Positions 12,401-46,640 of a stretch of 64,000 bases of DNA are shown piece by piece. Each line of letters begins with the position of its first letter. The first letter of the stretch is position 1. A model generated the notes under the pieces. It worked only from the letters and a program-made list of their open reading frames with translations. It searched no databases and had not been told where the DNA came from. Origin of the DNA: Euleptes europaea (taxonomy: Eukaryota > Chordata > Lepidosauria > Squamata > Sphaerodactylidae); the NCBI RefSeq assembly GCF_029931775.1, contig NC_079316.1:70838064-70902063 (forward strand), read 5' to 3'. The translations under genes and the position numbers were made by a program.

Positions 12401-15400
12401 TGGTGCTCCGTGTGTGTGTGTGTGTGGGTGGGGGAAGTGGGGTGGCTGGGGCCCGGTCGCGCAGGCCGGCATGCGCGGGTGTGTGTGTGGGGGGGGGAAG
12501 GCTTTTCTCTCTTCCTCTTTTTGTCACTCTTTCTCCTTTCTCTCCCTCTCTTCCTCCCTCTTTTTCTGTCTCTTTCTTTGTCTCCCTCCATCCTTTTTTT
12601 CTTTCCCTCCGTCCTTTTCTTTCTTTCTCCCCCTCTCTCCATTTCTTTCTCCCTCCCTCCCTCTTCCTCTTCCTCTGTTTTCCTCCCTTCCTCCCTTGCC
12701 AATTGGCTGTGGGCTGCGCTCCCCTGGCGCCTCGTTTTCTGGGGCCCACCGCTGGCTGCCCTTCACCTGGGAGGGGGGAGTGGGGGCGCCCTGCAGGCCT
12801 TCTCTGGGTGGCCTCCCCTGGGGTTGCCAACCTCCAGGTGGTGGCTGGAGACCTGGCAACCCTAGCCTCTCCCCCCCCACGGGAGATCTACACCTGGTAT
12901 GGCCCCCGAAAGATGTTATAAATGTGCGAATGGCCCTTGGCAGGAAAAAGGTTCCCCACCCCTGTTGTAGGTTATCCGGGCTGTGTAACTGTGGTCTTGG
13001 TATTTTCTTTCCTGACGTTTCGCCAGCAGCTGTGGCAGGCATCTTCAGAGAAGTAACACTGAAGGACAGTGTCTCTCAGTGTCAAGTGTGTAGGAAGAGT
13101 AATATATAGTCAGGGGTTGATACTTACAGGACAATGATTAGCACATTACCTTTGATACTTTTTGCAGGACAATGATTCAGCTCAACCCAACCCCTTTCTG
13201 ACTATATATTATTCTTCCTACACACTTGACACTGACACTGTCCTTCAGTGTTACTCCTCTGAAGATGCCTGCCACAGCTGCTGGCGAAATGTCAGGAAAG
13301 AAAATACCAAGACCACAGTTACACAGCCCGGATAACCTACAAGAACCAATGAACTCTGACCGTGAAAGCCTTCGACAATATTTTCAACCTTCAATGTTAC
13401 GCAATTTAAAATGTACAGACGGCCTGTGAATTAACTAACGTAAATGAAAAAGCTCTGCCTTTCGAGAGCCAGCATGGTGTAGTGGTTAAGAGCAGTGGTT
13501 AGGAGTGGCGGACTCTGATCTGGAGAATCAGGATTGATTCCCCACTCCTCCACATGAGCAGTGGGCACTAATCTGGTGAACTGGATTTGTTTCCCCATTC
13601 CTACGCACGAAGCCAGCTGGGTGACCTTGGGCTAGTCACAGCTCTCTTTGAGCTCTCTCAGCCCCACCTACCTCACGGGGTGTCTGTTGTGGGGAGGGGA
13701 AAGGAAGGTGATTGTAAGCCAGTTTGATTCTTCCTTAAGCGGTAGAGAAAGTTGGCATATAAAAACCAACTCTTCTCCTCCTCGGATGGGGGATTTTCAT
13801 GGGAAAGGGCAGCCACCGTTAGGTCCAAAAAGAGAAGTGCCAAGATTCAAGCCTACCTGGAAGTGTCAGGATTTTACCAAAAGCCTCTCTCCCCCTAAGC
13901 CCAAATGTGCAAACTATTACTCGTTTTTTTTTAAAGGAGAAGCATTTGCTTCATGTCCAGAGATTCCCTACATTACTTCATTGATTTCAGGGATGAATAC
14001 AGGGTTAAGCACAGCTATAGAGCACTGCAAACCTGCCCAGAGTTAACTGCTAGGGCTGATGTTGGTAACTGCAATGCATATCACACATACACAATGGCTC
14101 TCTCCTCTGTGCACCAAATTAAATGAGAAACATTTTCCCCATTATATCCAAAGCCACCAGATATTTTGCTTCTCATAATGCAGCCACTACAGTTGTCTTT
14201 GGCTGCAAACAGAATCACATACAACTGAATTCAAAGTGCCTTTTTAATGTGGATCGTTTACAGTACTGATTACATTCAAATTTTTTATACAGCAAAAAAT
14301 ATTTTATATGCCAGATATCAAGAAAGAGAAAAAACTGGAGATAGGTTGTTGTTGTTGTTGTTGTTTTGCTGCTTCTAACAAGAAACTAGTCTTTGGTCAT
14401 AATATTCCAGTGAGGCACCTGTTATGCTGCAACATAAACAAATACCCTTGCCACACTTAGAAGACTAATATAAGCCTCCTTGAGCTATTCACTTCATGAA
14501 CGTGATGAAGTAGGCTATGTAACTCCACAATAGCTTACATCACAACTCTGAGTTTTTAAAGTTAACTGTTTTTATTATTTGCTATATGTTCTTTCCATGT
14601 CCCACTAAATGCAACTACATCCATTTTCTTAAATCCAAGCTATCTTCATTCAATTAAATGATTCCAATGGCTGGCAAACTGCAAATCAAGGCACCTTTAG
14701 TGAGCTCTCAAATTAACCTGAGAACTAAGATTCCACGATGCCTGCTCAATAAAACCACCAGTACGCTCCTAAACTATCAGTACGCTCCTAAAAGGTGGTG
14801 GGAAGTACTGTTAAGTTGCAGCTGCCTTATTAGAGTTGCCAACCTCCAGGTAGTAGCTAGAGATCTCCTGCAATTACAACTGATCTCCAGCCAAGAGATC
14901 AGTTCACCTGGAGAAAATGGCCGCGTTGGCAATTGGACTCTATGGCACTGAAGTCCCTCCCCTCCCCAATCCCTGCCCACCTCAGGCTCCGCCCCAAAAA
15001 CCTCTGACCAGTGACAAAGACAGACCTGTCAACCCTACAACCTATGGTGACTCTGTAGGGTTTTTAAGGCAAGAGACCTTCAGAGGTGGTTTGACTGCCT
15101 CTGTGTAGCAACTTTGGACTTGATTTATGGTCTCCCATCCAAATACTGCCCTGACCTGGATGGCCCAGGCTAGCCTGATCTCGTCAGATCTCAGAAGCTA
15201 AGCAGGGTCAGCCCTGGTTAGTATTTGGATGGGAGACCACCAAGGAATACCAGGGTTGCTGTGCAGAGGAAGGCACTGGCAAACCACCTCTGTTAGTCTC
15301 TTGCCATGAAAACCCCAAAAAGGGTCGCCATAAGCGACTTGAAGGCACTTCACACATCCAAATACTAACCAGAGCCGACCCTCCTTAGCCTCAATGATCT

Positions 15401-16498
15401 GATGACAGCGGGCTACCCTGGCCCATTCAGGTCAAGGCTAAAGAACTTGCTATCAAGTCACAGCTGCAACAAATGCAATGAATAAACTGACGTCTAGCCA
15501 CCCCGTCCACAAGGCGTTTCAGGCGAGAGACAAGCAGAGGCGGCGTGTCGTTGCCTTCCTCCACACAGCAACCATAGTTTTCCTCGGTTGTCTCTCATCT
15601 AAGCACCCCCCGTGAGCCTGTGCTAAAACGTGGCTCTTCGGGTCACGCCCTGCTAAATCCATGGGTATCAATGGGTTTAGAAAGGGGTATTGTTTAGGAC
15701 AATACTGTGCGTCCGCTAACACAATTCACAGTGGGTCGCCGTGTTAGTCTGTCTGCAGTAGTAGAAAAGGGCAAGTGTCCAGGAGCACCTTCAAGACTAA
15801 CAAAGATATTTTCTGGCAGGGTTATGAGCTTTCGTGAGCCACAGCTCACTTCTTCAGATAACAGCTAGAATGTGAATCCATCTGTCTTTTAAGTCACAAG
15901 GTTGATAGATTTCCATTCTGTAGGGCTAAATGTGGTGCCTTCCAGGAAGATAATTCACAGTGGGTCGCCGTGTTAATCTGTCTGCAGTAGTAGAAAAGGG
16001 CAAGAGTCCAGCAGCACCTTAAAGACTAACAAAAATATTTTCTGGTAGGGTAGGAGCTTCCGTGAGCCACAGTATCTGAAGAAGTGAGCTGCGGCTCACG
16101 AAAGCTCACACCCTACCAGAAAATATTTTTGTCAGTTGTTCATCCAAAAACCTGAATTCAGGAGATTCTTCTATACTGGTAATGTGTTATCATTACACTT
16201 GGTTTTTAGCACTAATTTATTATGTGTATTTTAATTAGTCACCTTTGTGGTCCTTAAAGACTAACAAAAGATATTTTCTGGCAGGGTTATGAGCTTTCGT
16301 GAGCCACAGCTCACTGCTTCAGAGACCCTGCCAGAAAATATCTGTGTTCGTCTTTAAGGTGCTACTGGACTCTTGCCCCTTTTCTATGACTAACACAGGA
16401 CGCTTCTCTGGGAGGCTGCGGCCCGGGCATTGCGCGCGCACTCACTGCTCTTGGGTGCCCAGCGCCGACGGTTGGAAACCATCCTCCCTGCCGCCCAT
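3322..16498 (-). CDS. EEF1AKMT2: EEF1AKMT2 (METTL10), eEF1A lysine methyltransferase 2, six coding exons
   Basis: Spliced coding sequence: 16446-16498, 11547-11612, 10666-10780, 9446-9553, 5412-5628, 3322-3419 (minus strand), 657 nt, 218 residues. All junctions keep frame. The family is an AdoMet-dependent seven-beta-strand methyltransferase that methylates a lysine of translation elongation factor eEF1A, mainly in the cytosol. Visible motifs: WDAVYE (19-24), GEIWFGEE (37-44), the AdoMet-binding motif DIGTGNG (66-72), the acidic post-motif GIDYSPSAI (88-96), DKGTFDAI (133-140), LITSCNW, and a C-terminal FGG.TGN segment. The order and sequence match vertebrate METTL10 as I remember it. The N terminus is short (MGGREDGFQPSALGTQEH) compared with the longer, low-complexity human leader. 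The start is the first in-frame ATG after an upstream in-frame stop and has G at -3 and +4. Intron 2 has a GC donor. It is divergent from ABRAXAS2, as in human. Confidence 0.95.
3420..5411. other. EEF1AKMT2 intron 5
   Basis: AT-rich, no clear mobile element. A short duplicated string (CTTATACTAATC) lies near 4765-4795. Confidence 0.6.
5412..5628 (-). CDS. EEF1AKMT2: EEF1AKMT2 exon 5
   Basis: 217 nt coding residues 115-186 plus one base. It contains CIDKGTFDAISLNP and LFLITSCNWTREELL, the most conserved block of the family. Acceptor GGTATAG|GTAGAA, donor GAAAAAG|GTACAT. Confidence 0.95.
5707..5917. mobile_element. Possible old copy of the AGGGTTGCC MITE family
   Basis: AGGTTACCAAACTCCAGCTG at the left, GAGATCAGTTCCCCTGGAGG inside, CACCGCCCCCAAATC and AAACCCTA at the right follow the family layout but are strongly diverged. 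Confidence 0.4.
5935..6150 (-). mobile_element. Old tRNA-core SINE (MIR-like), reverse
   Basis: CCTCACAACAACACTGTGAG, GGCCCAAAGTCACCAAGCGG, GCATGGCTGAGTGCGGATTT and CAACCCTCTCACCATTACAC are the classical core of vertebrate MIR/tRNA-core SINEs seen in reverse. Confidence 0.6.
6291..6901. mobile_element. Palindromic MITE, split by a SINE
   Basis: Left end GGGCCTTTTAAGCAGGGACA and right end GTCCCTGCATAAAAGGCCC are inverted repeats extending about 40 bp (through the GTCACCCC/GGGGATGACC pair). Internal inverted tracts around CGTTTTGCCTGTGTTTTCCA and GGCAAAACGCAAGGGGAGAG and ATGCATGC also recur in the partial copy at 58435-58582. No clear target duplication. Confidence 0.65.
6528..6841 (-). mobile_element. 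Squamate tRNA-derived SINE (Sauria-SINE-like), reverse, inside the MITE
   Basis: Reverse of a SINE whose forward copy is at 13467-13785: GAAGAAGAG tail, CTTTCTCTACCACTTAAGGA, CCTGTGAGGTAGGTGGGGCT, CCAAGGTCACCCAGCTGGCT, and a tRNA-like head ending AACCACACTGGTTCC. The A-rich tail is an expanded GAGGAA run. Confidence 0.85.
7990..8640 (-). mobile_element. Old sauropsid dispersed repeat, probably LINE-derived, reverse
   Basis: TTCAACCCTTTGATCATTCT, TTCTGCACCTTTTCCCATTC, GACTTGCACATGGTATTCCA are characteristic of a CR1/L3-type dispersed repeat common in reptiles; the forward-oriented counterpart is at 25640-26165. Family not assigned with certainty. Confidence 0.5.
9446..9553 (-). CDS. EEF1AKMT2: EEF1AKMT2 exon 4
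   Basis: 108 nt coding residues 79-114 (AKSGYTNLVGIDYSPSAIRL and onward to QVKLR). Asp90 is the acidic residue expected to contact the AdoMet ribose. Acceptor TTTTGTAG|GCC, donor TTGCGG|GTAAGT. The two junctions are both phase 0. Confidence 0.95.
9811..9853 (-). ncRNA. Hammerhead-ribozyme-like motif, copy 1 left arm
   Basis: On the minus strand: TCCT, CTGAAGA, GCC-loop-GGT, GAAA, CGTC, AGGA. The TCCT/AGGA pair forms helix I, the GCC/GGT pair helix II, and the core boxes are CTGANGA, GAAA and GTC. Helix III is reduced to a palindromic ACGT, as in the minimal, possibly dimeric hammerheads described in Penelope-like elements. Confidence 0.6.
9886..9928 (+). ncRNA. Hammerhead-ribozyme-like motif, copy 1 right arm
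   Basis: TCCT (9886-9889), CTGAAGA (9890-9896), GCC ... GGC stem, GAAA and CGTC to 9924, AGGA (9925-9928). All three conserved core boxes are intact; predicted cleavage would follow GTC at 9924. One unpaired T precedes the GCC strand of helix II. Confidence 0.65.
10666..10780 (-). CDS. EEF1AKMT2: EEF1AKMT2 exon 3 (AdoMet motif I)
   Basis: 115 nt coding residues 40-78. It contains the glycine-rich AdoMet-binding loop VLDIGTGNG (64-72). Acceptor CTGATTAG|G, donor GAACTG|GTTAGT. Confidence 0.95.
10781..11546 (-). other. EEF1AKMT2 intron 2, GC-AG type
   Basis: Donor GCAAGT, acceptor CTGATTAG. The rest of the donor is consensus, as is usual for GC-AG introns. It contains a tRNA-Ala-derived SINE (11040-11248). 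Confidence 0.85.
11040..11248 (-). mobile_element. tRNA-Ala-derived SINE, reverse, diverged
   Basis: Reverse of the SINE at 33651-33862: CCTTATACTGAACCAGACCC, TTGGTCCATCAGGGTCAGTA, GGCTCTCCAGGGTCTCGGGA, and a tRNA-Ala-like head with B box GGGATTGAATC and A box in CTACCACCGAGCC. Confidence 0.85.
11547..11612 (-). CDS. EEF1AKMT2: EEF1AKMT2 exon 2
   Basis: 66 nt coding the end of His18 through Ile39 and two bases of Trp40 (WDAVYECELQHFEDSGDAGEI). The acceptor is CTCTGTAG|T. The donor reads GATCTG|GCAAGT, a GC donor. The phase is confirmed because exon 3 starts with G to complete TGG (Trp), giving GEIWFGEE, a family signature. Confidence 0.93.
11971..12964. mobile_element. Non-autonomous hAT transposon, 994 bp, with perfect 8-bp duplication
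   Basis: Termini CAGGGGTGGGGAACCT and AGGTTCCCCACCCCTG are a perfect 16-bp inverted repeat. TTGTAGGT lies at 11963-11970 and 12965-12972. The interior is GC-rich with a 180-bp polypyrimidine tract (about 12505-12700) and a short AGGGTTGCC-family relic (12820-12863). The long open frames here are low-complexity by-products, with no transposase sequence. Confidence 0.93.
12505..12700. repeat. Polypyrimidine tract
   Basis: Almost only C and T on the plus strand (CTTTCTCCTTTCTCTCCCTC-like). It lies inside the hAT element and generates spurious Glu/Lys/Arg-rich or Ser/Leu/Phe-rich frames. Confidence 0.9.
13010..13052 (-). ncRNA. Hammerhead-ribozyme-like motif, copy 2 left arm
   Basis: Same layout as at 9811-9853 on the minus strand: CTGAAGA, GCC...GGC, GAAACGTC, AGGA. 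Core boxes are present; helix I is imperfect. Confidence 0.55.
13255..13297 (+). ncRNA. Hammerhead-ribozyme-like motif, copy 2 right arm
   Basis: TCCT, CTGAAGA, GCC...GGC, GAAA, GTC, AGGA on the plus strand. Helix I pairs fully; the palindrome between GAAA and GTC differs from the other arms. Confidence 0.5.
13467..13785 (+). mobile_element. Squamate tRNA-derived SINE (Sauria-SINE-like), full length
   Basis: Head AGCCAGCATGGTGTAGTGGT with RNA polymerase III A- and B-box-like strings, middle CCAGCTGGGTGACCTTGGGC, tail GGTAGAGAAAGTTGGCATAT and AACCAACTCTTCTCCTCCTC. Four copies in the window share this layout. Confidence 0.9.
14344..14364. repeat. (GTT)n microsatellite
   Basis: Seven GTT units. 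Confidence 0.9.
14832..15036 (+). mobile_element. AGGGTTGCC MITE family, copy
   Basis: Left end AGAGTTGCCAACCTCCAGGT, right end CTGTCAACCCT, inner GATCTCCAGCCAAGAGATCA and CTCAGGCTCCGCCCC shared with copies at 59426, 60677, 61220 and 61747. Target duplication not clear here. Confidence 0.75.
15037..15147 (-). mobile_element. 5S-derived SINE fragment, reverse
   Basis: TATGGTGACTCTGTAGGGTT, GACCTTCAGAGGTGG, GGTCTCCCATCCAAATACTG are the reverse of the 5S-SINE 3' two thirds. It abuts a forward copy at 15148. Confidence 0.8.
15148..15350 (+). mobile_element. 5S rRNA-derived SINE
   Basis: GATCTCGTCAGATCTCAGAA, GCTAAGCAGGGTCAGCCCTG, TTGGATGGGAGACCACCAAG keep the 5S rRNA internal promoter region nearly intact; the tail has TTGCCATGAAAACCCC and GTCGCCATAAGCGACTTG. 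Confidence 0.92.
15353..15437 (-). mobile_element. 5S-derived SINE fragment, reverse
   Basis: CATCCAAATACTAACCAGAG, CCTCCTTAGCCTC and CTACCCTGGCCCATTCAGGT are a reverse, truncated 5S-SINE head. With the two neighbours it forms a reverse-forward-reverse trio. Confidence 0.75.
15723..16405. mobile_element. Three copies of a palindromic dispersed repeat
   Basis: Copies at about 15723-15859, 15953-16130 and 16254-16405. Shared strings: TCGCCGTGTTAGTCTGTCTG, AGTAGTAGAAAAGGGCAAG, TTAAAGACTAACAAA, GAGCTTTCGTGAGCCACAGC. The second and third fold back on themselves (CTGAAGAAGTGAGCTGCGGC, CCTACCAGAAAATATTTTTG). This is a very common sauropsid repeat that I read as a non-autonomous DNA transposon of uncertain class. 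The last copy ends about 40 bp from the EEF1AKMT2 exon 1 donor. Confidence 0.7.
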
Positions 16499-16640
16499 GG
16501 CCTGCTGGAAAAGACCAGGAAGCCTCCGGAGATCATAGAGTAACTACAGCCCAGAGAGGTGCCACGCCTGCGGAGCCTCGTTTCCAGCCCGTCTAGGCTT
16601 CCGGAGGACCTTTCCCTACGAGTCATTGTCACAGGTTCCA
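16400..16640 (-). promoter_or_regulatory. CpG-rich EEF1AKMT2 promoter region
   Basis: CpG-rich patch over exon 1 and upstream. On the minus strand it contains CCGGAAG (complement of 16598-16604), an ETS/GABPA-type site. On the plus strand an ACTACAGCCCAGA string near 16543 is a weak ZNF143-like half match. No TATA box seen. Confidence 0.45.
16446..16498 (-). CDS. EEF1AKMT2: EEF1AKMT2 exon 1 (coding part)
   Basis: Encodes M1 to the first two bases of His18 (MGGREDGFQPSALGTQE + CA). The donor is GAGCA|GTGAGT. The start ATG is the complement of cat at 16496-16498, and an in-frame TAG lies upstream. It sits in a CpG-rich patch. A dispersed palindromic repeat ends only about 40 bp into intron 1. 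Confidence 0.9.
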
Positions 16641-16786
16641 AAAACAGCCCCTTGCTTCCAACTGTATAGAACGGGGGGGGGGGGATGGAAAATCGGTCGC
16701 CTCTCCTTTAAGGGCTGTGTCAGGGGAGAACTGGGAGCTCATAGGAGATTTCCTTCCCCACTAGCTGTAACTGGAAGATTTGTCCC

Positions 16787-17165
16787 CACTAGAAGCTGCA
16801 AGTGTAATGCAAGGAGCTAGTAGCATAAAACCTCTCTTCGGTCCCCATTAGAACCTGCAAGTCCTAGCAAGTGTAATGCAAGGAGCTAGTAGCATAAAGC
16901 CTCTCTTCGGTCCCCAGAAGCACCTGCAAGTGTAATGCAAGGAGCTAGTAGCATAAAGCCTCTCTTTGGTCCCCATAAGTACCTGCAAGTCCTAGCAAGT
17001 GTAATGCAAGGAGCTAGTAGCATAAAGTCTCTCTTCGGTCCCCATAAGCACCTGCAAGTGTAATGCAAGGAGCTAGTAGCATAAAGCCTCTCTTCGGTCC
17101 CCAGAAGCACCTGCAAGTGTAATGCAAGGAGCTAGTAGCATAAAGCCTCCTCTTCGGTCACGTTA
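16787..17165. repeat. Minisatellite with alternating 59- and 69-bp units, about six copies
   Basis: Units begin CCTGCAAG and contain GTGTAATGCAAGGAGCTAGT and CTCTCTTCGGTCCCC. Two units carry a 10-bp extra segment (TCCTAGCAAG type) and alternate with the short form. A degraded partial unit precedes the array at about 16745-16786. It lies about 290 bp upstream of the EEF1AKMT2 ATG. Confidence 0.9.
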
Positions 17166-17427
17166 ACACGTTTGGACTTAGTGCATTAATAAACCAAAAA
17201 GGGAAATACTGAATTTGTGGGAGAATGGGAGGCATGGACAACATACAGCGTCAATGAACTTAACTTGGGAAATAGAGATATGTTTTGATCTAATTCAAAT
17301 TGTTTGAAGCAATTAAGAAACCAAAGTTAAAGATTAGACTTTAAGATAATGATAAATGTGGGTTATTATAATGAATTAGACTTTAAATACAAAGAGAGAA
17401 ATAAGGATATTAAATGGATAGAGGAGG

Positions 17428-17781
17428 TCAAGGTCCCCTGTGCAAGCACCGGGTCATTCCTGACCCATGGGGTGACGTCACATCCCGACGTTTCCAAGGC
17501 AGACTTTGGGCAAAAACGCACGGTCGCCTTATCCTCCTTTAATCCCTGTTTCAGCCAGGATTCAGCCTGGATCGAACGCATGCGTTTCGCCTAATGTGCG
17601 TTCGATTCTGGCTAAAACAGGGATTGAAGGAGGATAAAGCGACCGTGCGTTTTCACCCTTTGTTTACGGGGCTTGAGTCTGCTACCTGAAACTGAATTCC
17701 GTCGGGATCGAACTGAGGAAGTGAGCAGAGCTCTTGACTGCAGTACTGCAGCTTAACACTCTGCGCCACTGGGCCCCTAGG
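17428..17781 (-). mobile_element. tRNA-derived squamate SINE, internally deleted and interrupted
   Basis: The left part (CCCCTGTGCAAGCAC, GGGTCATTCCTGACCCATGG) matches the tail and the right part (CGTCGGGATCGAACT, TAACACTCTGCGCC) the head of the SINE at 23402-23694, in reverse orientation. A MITE at 17508-17658 splits it. Confidence 0.75.
17508..17658. mobile_element. Harbinger-type palindromic MITE, copy A
   Basis: 151 bp, almost a perfect inverted repeat (GGGCAAAAACGCACGGTCGC ... GACCGTGCGTTTTCACCC) with flanking TTT. Copy B at 59883-60043 has TTA on both sides. 3-bp duplications and GGGC termini suggest PIF/Harbinger. Confidence 0.75.
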
Positions 17782-17987
17782 GAGAGAGGAAGTTAATTAT
17801 ATATATCTTTTTAGTGATAAGATAGAAATTGTTTATATTATACACTCTGTGAATGGAATGATACAATTGAATGTGAATTAGTTTAAAAATAATAAAAACT
17901 TAAAAAAAACAAAAACCGAAACGTTTGGAATCGCACGGAAACTCTCCGCTCCCCTTCTCCACAGTGCAAACGCCATGGGCTGAGAAG

Positions 17988-18007
17988 AACTACGTGTCCC
18001 AGAAAGC
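17988..18007 (+). promoter_or_regulatory. ZNF143/THAP11-type motif candidate
   Basis: AACTACGTGTCCCAGAAAGC resembles the vertebrate consensus ACTACAATTCCCAGAATGC bound by ZNF143 and THAP11 in CpG-island promoters. It lies about 100 bp upstream of the ABRAXAS2 start codon, a typical distance. Match judged by eye. Confidence 0.5.
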
Positions 18008-18105
18008 TTTGTGGCGGCGCCGGAAACCGGGCGGAGGAGAGCCGCGGAAGGCGCCGGCGCGGGGGTTTGTGGGATCGTCGTCGGAGGTGGTGGTGGGGCT
18101 CCATC

Positions 18106-46640
<28,535 letters not shown>

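Larger units (their letters stand above)
11959..13383. mobile_element. Penelope-like palindromic element, copy 2, split by a hAT
   Basis: Flanked by TCAACCTTCAATG at 11946-11958 and 13384-13396 (13 bp, perfect). Without the hAT insert it is a hairpin with arms of about 170 bp (GTTATCCGGGCTGTGTAACT ... and CCTACACACTTGACACTGAC) around a central ~100-bp segment, ending in the same AAAGCCTTCGACAATATTTT tail as copy 1. Confidence 0.7.
11613..16445. other. EEF1AKMT2 intron 1
   Basis: Crowded with mobile elements: Penelope-like palindrome split by a hAT (11959-13383), a SINE (13467-13785), a (GTT)n run (14344-14364), a MITE (14832-15036), 5S-SINE fragments (15037-15437), and three copies of a palindromic dispersed repeat (15723-16405). 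13800-14340 and 14370-14830 look like unique AT-rich DNA. Confidence 0.7.
16499..18105. other. Intergenic region between the two divergent start codons
   Basis: 1.6 kb. It holds the EEF1AKMT2 promoter patch, a minisatellite (16787-17165), AT-rich unique sequence, a SINE split by a Harbinger-type MITE (17428-17781), a short AT-rich run, then the ABRAXAS2 CpG island. The two promoters are therefore separated by repeats and are not one compact bidirectional promoter. Confidence 0.8.

Noticed and set aside
12033-12921. Several open frames of 165-265 codons on both strands
   Set aside because: They run through a polypyrimidine tract and GC-rich DNA of a non-autonomous hAT. The peptides are Glu/Lys/Arg- or Ser/Leu/Phe/Pro-rich without any domain.
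15148-15350. Possible 5S rRNA gene
   Set aside because: The similarity covers the 5S internal region, but the ends differ and a constant SINE tail follows in every copy.
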